Part shown: piece by piece, positions 10,941 through 19,712 of the stretch
Layout of the letters: each line of letters opens with the position of its first letter
Numbering within the stretch: the first letter of the stretch is position 1
NCBI RefSeq assembly: GCF_902829255.1
Contig: NZ_CADEPK010000001.1
Span: 1 to 64,000 of the forward strand
Reading direction: 5' to 3'
DNA: 64,000 bases
Source: Metabacillus niabensis
Lineage (GTDB): Bacteria > Bacillota > Bacilli > Bacillales > Bacillaceae
Program-made: the position numbers and the translations under genes
Notes under the pieces: model-generated
Database searches by the model: none
Seen by the model: only the letters and a program-made list of their open reading frames with translations
What the model was told of the DNA's origin: nothing

Positions 10941-11017
10941 CAACAACTAATTGGTTAGTTTTTTAAATATATCGCAAATTGTTCTTGATGAGATTATAGC
11001 TTCAAAGAATAAAACTG
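10930..11017 (-). pseudogene. Decayed fragment of a nitroreductase gene
   Basis: Two stretches match the intact nitroreductase gene upstream: 10930-10954 against 12631-12654 (about 21 of 24 bases) and 10974-11017 against 12707-12761 (GCAAATTGTTCTTGA and TTCAAAGAATAAAACTG identical). Between and within them the fragment lacks roughly 30 and 11 bases. Order and orientation agree with the intact gene, so this is the remains of a duplicate copy, now sitting on the other side of the pectate lyase gene. Confidence 0.6.
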
Positions 11018-11044
11018 ACTATTTATTTTTGACAATAATCATAT

Positions 11045-12046
11045 TTACGGTTGAACGACTCCAACACCTGCATATTGAGTGACCATTGATTTTACATCCT
11101 CAACAGGAGTTAGCGTATAATTGTATGGGACTGTGTAATTTGTAGTGGATGATGTTGGTTGGCTGCCTGTGCTATTAAGATAAAGATTGTTTGAAACATT
11201 CCAATAACCTGTCTCGTCGCTGTACCAAAAACCTAATGGGTTATGTGAATTTTCAAATACATTGTTTTCGACAAGGAGTTCCGCACCCATTCGTGCATTT
11301 ATACCTGAACCATCAATTCCTTCATAATAGTTGTTATAAAGATGTCCTTTGCCATAACGGAAGCTAGGAACACGGGAGTTTAAGTTTTTAAAATGATTAT
11401 GGTGGAATGTGATATTTCGATCGGCATTATCACTATCTGATGAGCCCATCAACATTGCTTTCCACCCATCATGTACATAGTTCCAAGAGAAGGTTATATT
11501 ATAAGCGTCACGCTTTACATCGAAAAGCCCGTCATAATAATCTTTGTCTACATTTAGGCTAGCATAAATCTCATTATGATCGACCCAAATATTACTAGAA
11601 GGACCTTCAATTGTTACGGCATCTTTATCGCCAGCTCTAACTTCGTGAATCGTGAGGTTTCGAATGATGATATTATTTGCTCTCCATACTTTGATGCCAA
11701 TTCCATCAAATTCACCGTTTGTACCAACGCCTAATATGGAAACATCAGAAACATCTTTGAGGTTGATTTTACTATCAGAGGTGTTATTGGGTGTAATCGT
11801 TCCATTCACATAAATCGTTAAAGGTGTATTATCATCCTTATTATTTAAAGCTTGGATGATTTCATCTCCAGTCTGAACGGTAACCGTATCTCCACCTGCA
11901 CCGCCAGTTGTTCCACCATTAGAAGTAGCAAAGCCTTTCATACTGAAATCAGGAGTAGCAGCAGAAACAGATTGAAAAGACAAACCAACAACTAAAATTA
12001 TCATTGAGATACTTGCAATAAACATCTTTAATAATTTTGTTTTCAT
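11045..12046 (-). CDS. Secreted pectate lyase (PL1 family)
   Basis: An extracellular lyase that cleaves polygalacturonate by beta-elimination. The 333-residue protein starts with a Sec signal peptide (MKTKLLKMF, a hydrophobic core and a likely cut after VSA). The parallel beta-helix signatures are clear: [11 protein letters not shown] (the PL1 WIDH-type motif), the metal-binding Asp region [18 protein letters not shown], and [13 protein letters not shown] with the catalytic Arg. The ATG at 12046 is preferred to an in-frame GTG at 12058, because AGGAG lies between them. A cre-like site about 100 nt upstream suggests CcpA repression. It could be pelA-like or another PL1 member; orthology was not resolved. 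Confidence 0.92.
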   Translation of the reverse strand: MKTKLLKMFIASISMIILVVGLSFQSVSAATPDFSMKGFATSNGGTTGGAGGDTVTVQTGDEIIQALNNKDDNTPLTIYVNGTITPNNTSDSKINLKDVSDVSILGVGTNGEFDGIGIKVWRANNIIIRNLTIHEVRAGDKDAVTIEGPSSNIWVDHNEIYASLNVDKDYYDGLFDVKRDAYNITFSWNYVHDGWKAMLMGSSDSDNADRNITFHHNHFKNLNSRVPSFRYGKGHLYNNYYEGIDGSGINARMGAELLVENNVFENSHNPLGFWYSDETGYWNVSNNLYLNSTGSQPTSSTTNYTVPYNYTLTPVEDVKSMVTQYAGVGVVQP

Positions 12047-12143
12047 CTTTCTCCTCACGTCCTTTATTTAATTTATCTTTTCAAGCAAATTCTAGATGCA
12101 AATGGTCTACCCTCCTTCCAATTAGGATTAATGAAATCATAAC

Positions 12144-12159
12144 ACGTAAGCGTTATCAT
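12144..12159. promoter_or_regulatory. cre-like CcpA site upstream of the pectate lyase gene
   Basis: On the minus strand ATGATAACGCTTACGT matches the consensus WTGNNARCGNWWWCAW with one mismatch. It lies 98 nt before the start codon. The 12059-12444 gap otherwise holds the nitroreductase terminator and no gene. Confidence 0.55.
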
Positions 12160-12386
12160 AAAATAATCATTACATCAGATGTTGAGTATTTAAGTAAAAA
12201 ATTACCACAATAACTAAAACCTTTCTTAAATCTCCGTTTTTTTCCTATGACTGGACTATGCATTAAGTAGGACTATTACAGGTGCTCAAGGAAAACTAGG
12301 AATGATTATGTATGACTTTTCATTCAATAAAAAATGTAGGCACCTAACGAAATGATTACTAAGCTTTTCAAATTGTTAATTATAAA

Positions 12387-12420
12387 CAAAAAAGATCTGA
12401 TGCATTATCAGACCTTTTTG
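12387..12420 (-). terminator. Terminator of the nitroreductase gene
   Basis: The inverted repeat AAAGATCTGAT / ATCAGACCTTT is followed on the minus strand by a T tract, about 25 nt after the stop codon. Confidence 0.8.
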
Positions 12421-12444
12421 TTAAGATAAACGATTTCTTTATCT

Positions 12445-13044
12445 TTATTTATAAAATTTCACTCGATCTTCAAGTGGCTGGAATTCTTTATCACCAGGCT
12501 CTGCAGTAGGGTTACCGAAAGGCATTTGTGCAATCAATTTCCATTCAGCTGGGATATTCCATTCCTTTTTCACTTCATCATCGATAAGTGGATTGTAATG
12601 CTGTAATGATGCTCCTAATCCTTCTGCCTCTAAACCAGCCCAAACAACTAATTGATGCATTCCAGAAGCTTGGTTTGACCAGATTGGGAAGTTTTCAGCA
12701 TATAGAGCAAATTGTTCTTGAAGAGATTTAATGACTGCTTCATCTTCAAAGAATAAAACTGTTCCATATCCTGCTTTAAAAGAGTCCATTTTTTGTTGAG
12801 TTCCAGAGAAATCTCCTTCGCCAACTACTTTGCGTAAAGTTTCAGTTGTAATATCCCATAATTTATCATGAGCTTCACCAGTTAATACAACAATACGCGC
12901 AGATTGTGAGTTAAAAGAAGAAGGTGTATGCTTCACAGCAAACTCAACGATTTCTTTAATTTTCTCATCAGTTACTTGTACGTCTTTATTAATTGCATAA
13001 TAAGAACGTCTTTCTTTAAGAACAGAGTAAAAATCCTTTGACAT
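12445..13044 (-). CDS. Nitroreductase family flavoprotein
   Basis: A 199-residue FMN-dependent NAD(P)H oxidoreductase of the nitroreductase family, of the kind that reduces quinones and nitro compounds. The FMN-binding segment is LKERRSYYAI at the N-terminus with TPSSFNSQSARIVVL, and the C-terminal part has EGLGASLQHYNPLID and LIAQMPFGNP. The start is the ATG at 13044, with GGAGGG 9 nt upstream; a longer frame to 13095 has no such site. It resembles the B. subtilis MhqN/YdgI group, but I do not assign one. A decayed fragment of a second copy lies at 10930-11017. Confidence 0.85.
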   Translation of the reverse strand: MSKDFYSVLKERRSYYAINKDVQVTDEKIKEIVEFAVKHTPSSFNSQSARIVVLTGEAHDKLWDITTETLRKVVGEGDFSGTQQKMDSFKAGYGTVLFFEDEAVIKSLQEQFALYAENFPIWSNQASGMHQLVVWAGLEAEGLGASLQHYNPLIDDEVKKEWNIPAEWKLIAQMPFGNPTAEPGDKEFQPLEDRVKFYK

Positions 13045-13215
13045 ACTATGTATCCCTCCAAAAATATTGTCTTTAAATTGAATATCTTGAAACAAGGATT
13101 ATTTTAAACTAGTAAGTGGGATAGTGTCAAATAATTGTTTTTTTATTTTTTTGTAAAGGATGTCTGTAAACTTTGTTTCGTTTAATTAGTAGTTGTTAAG
13201 GGTATTTGCATTTGC

Positions 13216-13310
13216 AGTGCCCACTTTCCGCGGGGTGGGCGGTGAGCATTTGTTGTAAATACTGCAGGGTCTCACCTATCTCACGCATCCTGCAGGAATT
13301 TCGACTTACA
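13216..13310. repeat. Bacillus-type intergenic repeat (truncated copy)
   Basis: This gene-free stretch has the composition of a widespread Bacillaceae intergenic repeat: CCACTTTCCGCGGGGTGGGC, GGTGAGC, CTGCAGGGTCTCACC and CCTGCAGGA in that order. It is far richer in GC than its surroundings and has CTGCAGG in inverted relation at 13262 and 13289. No terminal inverted repeats or transposase are seen. Confidence 0.55.
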
Positions 13311-13375
13311 CTCAAAATCAACCTTTACAAACTTTAGCTAAAAAATAACTTTGTTTTAGAAAAGAGCTCTTTCAT

Positions 13376-14137
13376 CTAAAAAATTGAAATAAGCTCTTTT
13401 GTATAAGAATGACGTTCCTTACTAAATAACTGATCACGGTTAAATTGTTCGATAAGCTTGCCGTTCTTCATCACCATCATCCTCTGGCTCATTTGGCTGA
13501 CAGCGGCAAGATCATGTGAAATAAACAAGTAAGATAGATTTAAAGTTTCACGAAGCTCTGTCAATAATGAAAGCACCGCTCCTTGAGAAATAACATCGAG
13601 GCTCGCAGTTGGCTCATCGAGAACGATAAGCTCAGGCTCAATACTGATGGCCCGGGCAATTGTGACACGTTGTCGTTGGCCGCCACTTAATTCATGGGGA
13701 TATCGATCGGCTAAATCAGGAGTCAGTTCAACAGCTTCAAGAAGTTGCTTTACAAAGGCCTCTTTAGAAGTATAGGAAAAATGGCTAAGATTAAGCTCCT
13801 TCCTATATTGAACAAATGGATCAATCAAGGAATCTTTTATTTTTAATTTTGGGTTCAATGCAGCAGATGGATTTTGAAACACGATTTGTATCTTTTTTCG
13901 ATATGGTAACAGCTGACGTTCATTAAGCTTCTCAATCGGTTCACCCTTAAATTGAATTGATCCACTATCAATTGGTTCAATTCTTAACAAGCAACGAGCT
14001 AATGTACTTTTACCACAACCACTTTCACCGACAAGTCCAAGACATTCCCCTTTGTTTAGCTCAAATGAAAGGTTACTCACCGCAGCTTTACTACCTTGAT
14101 ATGATTTTGTTAGCTGTTTCACAGTAAGGAGATTCAT
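13376..14137 (-). CDS. ABC importer ATPase, second subunit (NikE/DppF type)
   Basis: A 253-residue ATPase of the nickel/peptide/opine importer family, one of two that power the transporter encoded by this operon. Walker A is GESGCGKSTLAR, the signature LSGGQRQRVTIARA and Walker B LIVLDEPTAS, followed by the switch histidine in LFISHD. Its ATG overlaps the stop of the preceding ATPase gene by 4 nt (ATGA), indicating translational coupling. It is the last gene of the five-gene Zur-box operon. Substrate cannot be told from the ATPase; the operator points to zinc or a zinc chelate. Confidence 0.9.
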   Translation of the reverse strand: MNLLTVKQLTKSYQGSKAAVSNLSFELNKGECLGLVGESGCGKSTLARCLLRIEPIDSGSIQFKGEPIEKLNERQLLPYRKKIQIVFQNPSAALNPKLKIKDSLIDPFVQYRKELNLSHFSYTSKEAFVKQLLEAVELTPDLADRYPHELSGGQRQRVTIARAISIEPELIVLDEPTASLDVISQGAVLSLLTELRETLNLSYLFISHDLAAVSQMSQRMMVMKNGKLIEQFNRDQLFSKERHSYTKELISIF

Positions 14138-14934
14138 CCGTTATTGACCTCCTGTAACCCTGATGGGAGGCCTCGTCCAAGTGTAGGCGCCGCCTCAATC
14201 AGCTTCTTAGTATATTCATGCTGCGGGTGGTCAAGTATACGATGCTTTCCACCTGCTTCAACGATTTGGCCCTCTTTCATAACAGCTAAACGATTCGCAT
14301 ATCGTCTGACATGACGCCAATCATGTGTGATGAATAAAATTGCACAACCTGTTTCGTTTTGCCGTTTTGCAAGCAACTCTAAAATCCTGTGTCCTGAAAC
14401 ACTATCAAGTGCCGTAGTTATCTCATCAGCAATCAATAAGTCCGGTGATAATAAAAGGGCTATTGCGATTGAAACGCGCTGGAGTTGTCCACCACTAAGC
14501 TGAAATGGATATTGATTGTACAAAGCGTCATCTAATCCAACTGATTCAAGAGCCTCCATTGACTTGTTTTGTCTTGCTTTTGCATCGAGAATACCATGAG
14601 CTCTCTGATATTCGTCAAAATGCTGACCAATCGTTCGAAACGGTGTAAAAGAACCCTGATAATCCTGAAAAATATAGGACAATTTTTGACCGCGAATATT
14701 CCTTATTTGTTTTGCTGATAATGACAGCAAATCTTCTCCTTTAAAAAGGATCTTTCCCTCAACCCGCAAATTAGGAGAAAGCATTTGTCCAATTGCTTGT
14801 GAGAGGATGCTTTTGCCGCTCCCGCTCTGCCCAACCAATGCATACCATTCTCCTTCACGGATGGAAAGAGATACGTTCTGAACGATTTTCTTTTCTTTAC
14901 TGCTAATGGATACATTGTCAATCGATAAAGTCAT
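14134..14934 (-). CDS. ABC importer ATPase, first subunit (NikD/DppD type)
   Basis: A 266-residue ATPase paired with the next gene. Walker A is GQSGSGKSILSQ, the signature LSGGQLQRVSIAIAL, Walker B LLIADEITTALD and the switch LFITHDWRHV. Having Asp-Glu-Ile rather than Asp-Glu-Pro after Walker B is usual for NikD/DppD-like subunits. It begins 2 nt after the permease stop codon. The C-terminal EAAPTLGRGLPSGLQ is the short tail seen in the DppD/OppD group, without an obvious Cys-rich iron-sulfur motif. Confidence 0.9.
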   Translation of the reverse strand: MTLSIDNVSISSKEKKIVQNVSLSIREGEWYALVGQSGSGKSILSQAIGQMLSPNLRVEGKILFKGEDLLSLSAKQIRNIRGQKLSYIFQDYQGSFTPFRTIGQHFDEYQRAHGILDAKARQNKSMEALESVGLDDALYNQYPFQLSGGQLQRVSIAIALLLSPDLLIADEITTALDSVSGHRILELLAKRQNETGCAILFITHDWRHVRRYANRLAVMKEGQIVEAGGKHRILDHPQHEYTKKLIEAAPTLGRGLPSGLQEVNNG

Positions 14935-14936
14935 TG

Positions 14937-15779
14937 CTACACCTCTTTCTTCACATCATAATAGTCTCGCAAATAATCCCCAAGCATATTTGTTAATAAC
15001 ACAACTATTACAATAGCTAACCCAGGATAGATCATTAATTCAGGCCTTGACTGAAAGTATGGGCGTGAGTCATTTAGCATTGCCCCCCATTCAGGAGTTG
15101 GTGGCTGTGCTCCTAGCCCAATGTAAGAAAAAGCAGAAATGAGCAAAATAATTTTACCGAGATCAAGACTTGCCAAAACGAGGACATGCCCAACAATATG
15201 CGGAAATAAATGCTTACGGATAATTTTCATTGAAGATAAACCATTTGTACGGGCAATCAACACATAATCTTTTTGGGATTCTGATAGAACCGTACTTCGC
15301 ACAAGACGCGCATAACTAACCCATTTGACCATCACAATAGCAAGGACAAGATTACCGATGCCTGGTCCAAGTAAACCGCTCAGAACAATCGCAACAATCA
15401 TATCGGGGAAAGCTAGAAATGCATCCGCAATTCGCATAAAGATCCGATCAACAATTCCTCGCTTATATCCGGAAATAAGACCAAAAGGGATTCCAATGAT
15501 AAGCGCAGCAACAAGCGCAAGCAAGCTATAACCAATTGTCTGTTGCCCACCTAGCAAAAGCCTTGTTAGTACATCACGCCCTAGTTGGTCTGTTCCAAGT
15601 GGATGCTGAAGACTCATGCCTTGAAGTCGTCCATCAAGATTTGTTAATGTTGGGTCGTGCCGCAAATAAAAGAAGGCATAAATGACCATTACAATAACAG
15701 CCCCTCCGCAAATCATAGCCAATATCGCTTGCCAGCTATTCCTTTTTACCTTGGGCAAATGCATCGACATTTGTCTCAT
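14937..15779 (-). CDS. ABC importer permease (NikC/DppC type)
   Basis: A 280-residue inner-membrane permease. It has a cytosolic N-terminus, one early helix (AILAMICGGAVIVMVIYAFFYL), a periplasm-facing segment with LQHPLGTDQLGRDVLTRLL (typical of DppC/NikC) and about five more helices. The ATPase-contact EAA loop is DYVLIARTNGLSSMKIIRKHLFPH. Its start overlaps the preceding permease stop (TGATG). With the NikB-like subunit it forms the translocation channel. Confidence 0.9.
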   Translation of the reverse strand: MRQMSMHLPKVKRNSWQAILAMICGGAVIVMVIYAFFYLRHDPTLTNLDGRLQGMSLQHPLGTDQLGRDVLTRLLLGGQQTIGYSLLALVAALIIGIPFGLISGYKRGIVDRIFMRIADAFLAFPDMIVAIVLSGLLGPGIGNLVLAIVMVKWVSYARLVRSTVLSESQKDYVLIARTNGLSSMKIIRKHLFPHIVGHVLVLASLDLGKIILLISAFSYIGLGAQPPTPEWGAMLNDSRPYFQSRPELMIYPGLAIVIVVLLTNMLGDYLRDYYDVKKEV

Positions 15780-16723
15780 CAGTTGATTCTCCTTTCTTTT
15801 AGTCTCATTTCCGGATTTAAATACCTATAAGATAAATCCACACATGTATTTACAACAAAAACGATAATGGCCATGATTAATATATACCCTTGAATTAACG
15901 GATAATCCCGTTGACGTATCGCATCAACAACAAGCTTTCCGATCCCCGGATACGCAAACAATACTTCAATCACCACTACACCACCGATTAAACTTCCTAA
16001 GCTGACTCCAAATACAGTAATAACAGGTGGCAGGCTATGGCGAAATGCATGTACTAGAAAAATTCGCCGTTCTGATAGCCCGCGCGCTCTTGCAGCACGA
16101 ATAAACTCCTGACTAAGCGAATCAAGTAAGCTTGAACGAAGCAAACGAACATATACGCTAGAGATAGCCAAGCCAAGTGTCAATGATGGTAAGATCAAAG
16201 AAACAAACCCTTCTCTCCCCATTGTTGGAAGCCAATTAAAGCGGACACCGAATAAATCAATTAAAATAAGACCTAGCCAGAAGCTTGGAATTGCAGCACC
16301 AATAATCGATAATACTCGACTTACTTGATCGATCCAACTATCTCTATATAGGGCAGATAAAGAGCCAAGTGGAACAGATACGATGAGCATAACAATTAAT
16401 GCGCCGGCGGCTAGTTCGATCGTAGCAGGCAATCCCATTAAAATCATATCTATAACAGGTTGACGAGTGACATATGACGCCCCAAAATCAAGTTGGATAA
16501 ATTTAAGGAGCCAAAGCCCGTACTGAACAAGCAATGGCTTATTAAATCCCAGCTCTTCTCTTAAAGTCTCTACTTGCTCCTGACTAACAGATAACTCATC
16601 AACATTCAAAATCGTTAAAACAGGATCACCAGGTGCCATTCGAACAAATAGAAAACTAACAAATGTAATAAATAACATAAAAAATAATACTTCAAAAAAT
16701 TTCCGAGTAAGAATTTGGACCAT
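15779..16723 (-). CDS. ABC importer permease (NikB/DppB type)
   Basis: A 314-residue permease with six predicted helices. The N-terminal FEVLFFMLFITFVSFLFVRMAPGDP is the DppB/NikB signature. The EAA loop EFIRAARARGLSERRIFLVHAFRHSLPPVI would contact the ATPases, and FAYPGIGKLVVDAIRQRDYPLIQG is the conserved C-terminal block. It starts one base after the stop of the binding-protein gene. The N-terminus is membrane-embedded, with no cleavable signal. Confidence 0.9.
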   Translation of the reverse strand: MVQILTRKFFEVLFFMLFITFVSFLFVRMAPGDPVLTILNVDELSVSQEQVETLREELGFNKPLLVQYGLWLLKFIQLDFGASYVTRQPVIDMILMGLPATIELAAGALIVMLIVSVPLGSLSALYRDSWIDQVSRVLSIIGAAIPSFWLGLILIDLFGVRFNWLPTMGREGFVSLILPSLTLGLAISSVYVRLLRSSLLDSLSQEFIRAARARGLSERRIFLVHAFRHSLPPVITVFGVSLGSLIGGVVVIEVLFAYPGIGKLVVDAIRQRDYPLIQGYILIMAIIVFVVNTCVDLSYRYLNPEMRLKERRIN

Positions 16724-18322
16724 TTACTTCACATCCAACTCGTTAGTAATCATGTAATACTCACTACGCGTTGTTAGCCAATTTTTAACCTTGTTTTCGT
16801 TGTATGCAACAATCGTCGATGGATGCAAAACAAATGAATTAATCACATTGTCATGGACATAATCAGCAGCCTGTTCTGCTAAAGTTGCCCGCTCCTCTTG
16901 ATTGACTGTTTGATTAAGCTTGTCAATAATCGCCGTCAGTTCAGGCTCCTGGGCACCACTAAAGTTAAGAGCACCAGTTGGATGATAGGTTGCATTTAAA
17001 TAATAGCCAGCATCTCCACGAGGAGCTGTTAAATTACTGTATGTGGCTAAATCCCAGTCACGGTTTGACGCCATGTATTCCTCTGGAATATCAATTTGGC
17101 GAATCTCCACATCAATGCCAATTTTTTTCGCATCCGATTGAAACACTTGGGCAATTAAAGGCAAGTCCGCTCGCGCACTATAGGTTAAAAGAGTAAACTT
17201 AAGCTGCTCTCCGTCTTTTTGCATTTTCCCGTCTTCAAGTGTATAGCCCGCTTCCTCTAAAAATTTAACCGCTACATCACTCCCGGTTTTACTCTGCTCA
17301 TACGTTGGTGCAAATGGTAATGATGGTAAAAATGGACCGACAGCAGGTTCTGCGTAACCTAATAAAATTGTATCAACGATCTTTTGACGGTCAATCAGTG
17401 CATCTACAGCACGACGTACATTGATATCCTTCAAACTTTTACGTTCCATATTCATCGTCATTTGATGTACGCGGAATGTCGCAGTTGATTCAACTTTAAT
17501 CCCTTCTTGTGCCCTTAATGATTCCAAGCTCTCTACTTCAGGGCGATAGACGATATCTACTTCCCCAGATTTCAGCGCTAGCGAACGGGCATTTGCATCC
17601 TCATTAAAGGAGAAAGTCACCGAGTCAAGCTTTGAGGCTCCATCCCAATAATTATCGTAACGTACGAGTTCTAGCTTGCTTCCAGGTGTAAATGATTTTA
17701 ACGCAAAAGGCCCTGTCCCAATCGGTTTACCTACAATATCCTCTTCTGTTACATCAATGATCGAAACATTGGGATTAACAAGTTCTGAAACAAATTCCGG
17801 AAAAGGCTCCTTAGTTGTTATATGTAATGTATAACCATCTGCTTCAATCTTCTCAATTTTAAGTGCGTTCTGTATTGCCACACTCTCCTTTAACGCTCGT
17901 TCAAGAGAGGCTTTCACCGCTTTTGCATCCATTTGTTTACCATTTTGAAACGTGACATCTTCACGAAGCTTAATTGTCCAATGTTGCCCATCCTTACCTT
18001 CCCAGCTTTCTGCTAGCCATGGTGCAACCGTTAAATTTTCTTCATCTAATCGCACTAGAGTTTCCGTTATTCCTGCTCTAAGTGGGACATAACTTGAATC
18101 AACATGAGGATCTAGAGAATTAGTAGAGAAATTATAAAGAAAATGAATATGCTTATCCTCTGCGTTTTTCTGAACAGTTCTTTCAGAAACTTCTGTACAA
18201 GCACTTAACAAGCTAACACAAACTAGTAAAATACTTAATTTTAGTAAGTGAGTTTTTATGTATTTGCCGAAACTACTAAACTCTAAAAAGCCGTTCGAAT
18301 TATTGCTTTTCCATAAGTTCAT
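16724..18322 (-). CDS. Substrate-binding lipoprotein (NikA/DppA family, SBP_bac_5)
   Basis: A 532-residue extracellular receptor for the ABC importer downstream. A long N-terminus precedes a lipobox LLSAC with Cys42 as the lipidated residue. The body has the family landmarks APWLAESWEGKDGQHWTIKLREDVTFQNGK and KPIGTGPFALKSF. The start is the ATG at 18322, because GGAGG lies 7 nt upstream; a longer frame would begin inside the operator. It is the first gene of the operon, with a Zur box filling the promoter spacer and a second partial box downstream. NikA/CntA-like proteins bind metal chelates and DppA-like ones bind peptides or heme; the operator favours a zinc-related ligand. Confidence 0.88.
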   Translation of the reverse strand: MNLWKSNNSNGFLEFSSFGKYIKTHLLKLSILLVCVSLLSACTEVSERTVQKNAEDKHIHFLYNFSTNSLDPHVDSSYVPLRAGITETLVRLDEENLTVAPWLAESWEGKDGQHWTIKLREDVTFQNGKQMDAKAVKASLERALKESVAIQNALKIEKIEADGYTLHITTKEPFPEFVSELVNPNVSIIDVTEEDIVGKPIGTGPFALKSFTPGSKLELVRYDNYWDGASKLDSVTFSFNEDANARSLALKSGEVDIVYRPEVESLESLRAQEGIKVESTATFRVHQMTMNMERKSLKDINVRRAVDALIDRQKIVDTILLGYAEPAVGPFLPSLPFAPTYEQSKTGSDVAVKFLEEAGYTLEDGKMQKDGEQLKFTLLTYSARADLPLIAQVFQSDAKKIGIDVEIRQIDIPEEYMASNRDWDLATYSNLTAPRGDAGYYLNATYHPTGALNFSGAQEPELTAIIDKLNQTVNQEERATLAEQAADYVHDNVINSFVLHPSTIVAYNENKVKNWLTTRSEYYMITNELDVK

Positions 18323-18358
18323 TTTTTTCCTCCATATTATTATTTCTTTTCTAAAAAA

Positions 18359-18373
18359 CCGTAATGATTTCGA
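18359..18373. promoter_or_regulatory. Second, degenerate Zur box before the importer operon
   Basis: CCGTAATGATTTCGA matches TCGTAATNATTACGA except at two positions. It is 11 nt from the perfect box and would lie in the transcribed leader. Confidence 0.55.
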
Positions 18374-18378
18374 TTTGA

Positions 18379-18407
18379 ATTCTATCGTAATCATTACGAT
18401 TTGACAA
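18379..18407 (-). promoter_or_regulatory. Promoter with embedded Zur box for the metal importer operon
   Basis: On the minus strand TTGTCA (18402-18407) and TAGAAT (18379-18384) are 17 nt apart, and the spacer is almost exactly filled by the perfect palindrome TCGTAATCATTACGA (18385-18399). This is the B. subtilis-type Zur box. Repressor bound there would block RNA polymerase directly. Confidence 0.85.
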
Positions 18408-18488
18408 GTGGTAATTTCATTTTTCCTAAATCTTTTAGTATTGATCTCTGATTGTCTTATAAATACTTGCTTTTTAAATTATTTGTAA

Positions 18489-19673
18489 CTACTCAACAAT
18501 AAACGGTGGGAGTGGGTCGTGAAATTTGCTCCAGTCTTGAATCATCTCTTCGTCTGTTAGAAGACATTCATCTAAGGCCGCTTCAATTTGTTCTTTATTT
18601 AAATCTATTCCGATGAGAACAAGTTCATTCATTCGATCTCCATAAACTTCGTCCCAACGTTCGAGCAATTCAGGATCTTCTTCAAGAATTTTAGCTTGCT
18701 CCTGCTTAGATGCTGCAGCAATCCATTCACCAGCTCCTTGAAATATAATTGATGGTCCAGCTTGTGAAAGTAAGCCTGTCATATTATTACGGGTAGCCAG
18801 CCAAAAGAATCCTTTCGCACGGACAACTTCCACTGGCCAGTTTTCTAGCCACCTTAACCATCTTTCTGGATGGAATGGTTTTCTTCTTCGATAAACAAAG
18901 GAGGAAACCCCATATTCCTCTGTCTCAGGAGTATGCTCTTCGTTCAGCTCCTTGATCCAACCAGCAGCTTGACTAGCACGTTCAAAATCAAATAAACCTG
19001 TATTCAAAATACACGATAACGCCACAACAGAATATGCACTTTCAATTATCCTTGCTTCAGGATTCAATTTTTGTAAGACTAGTTTCAATTCCTCAATACT
19101 TTCTCGATCAACTAAATCAATTTTATTTAACACAAGAACATTAGCAAATTCAATTTGATCAATGAGTAAATCGACTATTTCCCTAGTATCCGTTTCATCA
19201 TTTCCCTGCTTTCGATCTAGCAGACTTTCCCCTGAAGCAAAGTCATGCCAGAAACGATTTGCATCAACTACTGTGACCATCGTATCAAGCTCGCAGTATT
19301 CAGGTAGGTTAATCTTTAAGTTTTCATCAATATAGGTAAACGTTTGGGCAACTGGTATAGGCTCAGAAATACCTGATGATTCAATTAGGATATAATCAAT
19401 GTCACCAGCTTTTACAAGCCGCTCTACTTCTACAATCAAATCCTCACGTAACGTACAACAAATACAGCCGTTCTGCATTTCAACTAGCTTTTCGTCAGTT
19501 CGGCTAAAGCCTCCTTTTTTAACCATTGTGGCATCTATGTTAACCTCACTCATATCGTTAACAATCACCGCAACCTTTAAGTTTTCTCTGTTTTGTAATA
19601 CATGATTTAATAAAGTCGTTTTCCCTGATCCTAAATAACCACTTAGAACGGTTACCGGTACCTTTCTTTTCAT
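18489..19673 (-). CDS. zagA: COG0523 zinc metallochaperone GTPase (ZagA/YciC type)
   Basis: A 394-residue GTPase of the CobW/COG0523 family, whose B. subtilis member ZagA (YciC) is induced when zinc runs out and delivers zinc to a client enzyme. Walker A is [14 protein letters not shown], the metal-binding CxCC motif is Cys70-Ile-Cys72-Cys73 in [12 protein letters not shown], and the guanine motif is NKID near residue 175. A CobW C-terminal domain follows ([16 protein letters not shown]). A Zur box lies 17 nt upstream of the start codon, between this gene and the flavoprotein gene. Placement with the importer supports a role in zinc sparing. Confidence 0.9.
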   Translation of the reverse strand: MKRKVPVTVLSGYLGSGKTTLLNHVLQNRENLKVAVIVNDMSEVNIDATMVKKGGFSRTDEKLVEMQNGCICCTLREDLIVEVERLVKAGDIDYILIESSGISEPIPVAQTFTYIDENLKINLPEYCELDTMVTVVDANRFWHDFASGESLLDRKQGNDETDTREIVDLLIDQIEFANVLVLNKIDLVDRESIEELKLVLQKLNPEARIIESAYSVVALSCILNTGLFDFERASQAAGWIKELNEEHTPETEEYGVSSFVYRRRKPFHPERWLRWLENWPVEVVRAKGFFWLATRNNMTGLLSQAGPSIIFQGAGEWIAAASKQEQAKILEEDPELLERWDEVYGDRMNELVLIGIDLNKEQIEAALDECLLTDEEMIQDWSKFHDPLPPFIVE

Positions 19674-19689
19674 CTAATCTCCTCCTAAT

Positions 19690-19704
19690 TCGTATTCATT
19701 ACGA
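19690..19704. promoter_or_regulatory. Zur box directly upstream of the COG0523 GTPase gene
   Basis: TCGTATTCATTACGA differs from the perfect box at one position. It sits in the 39-nt gap between the flavoprotein stop and the GTPase start, beside the AGGAGG site, so it would have to act on an internal promoter or as a roadblock to read-through. Confidence 0.8.
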
Positions 19705-19712
19705 TTTAAAAT

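Noticed and set aside
13216-13310. Insertion sequence
   Set aside because: No transposase frame and no terminal inverted repeats or target duplication were seen.
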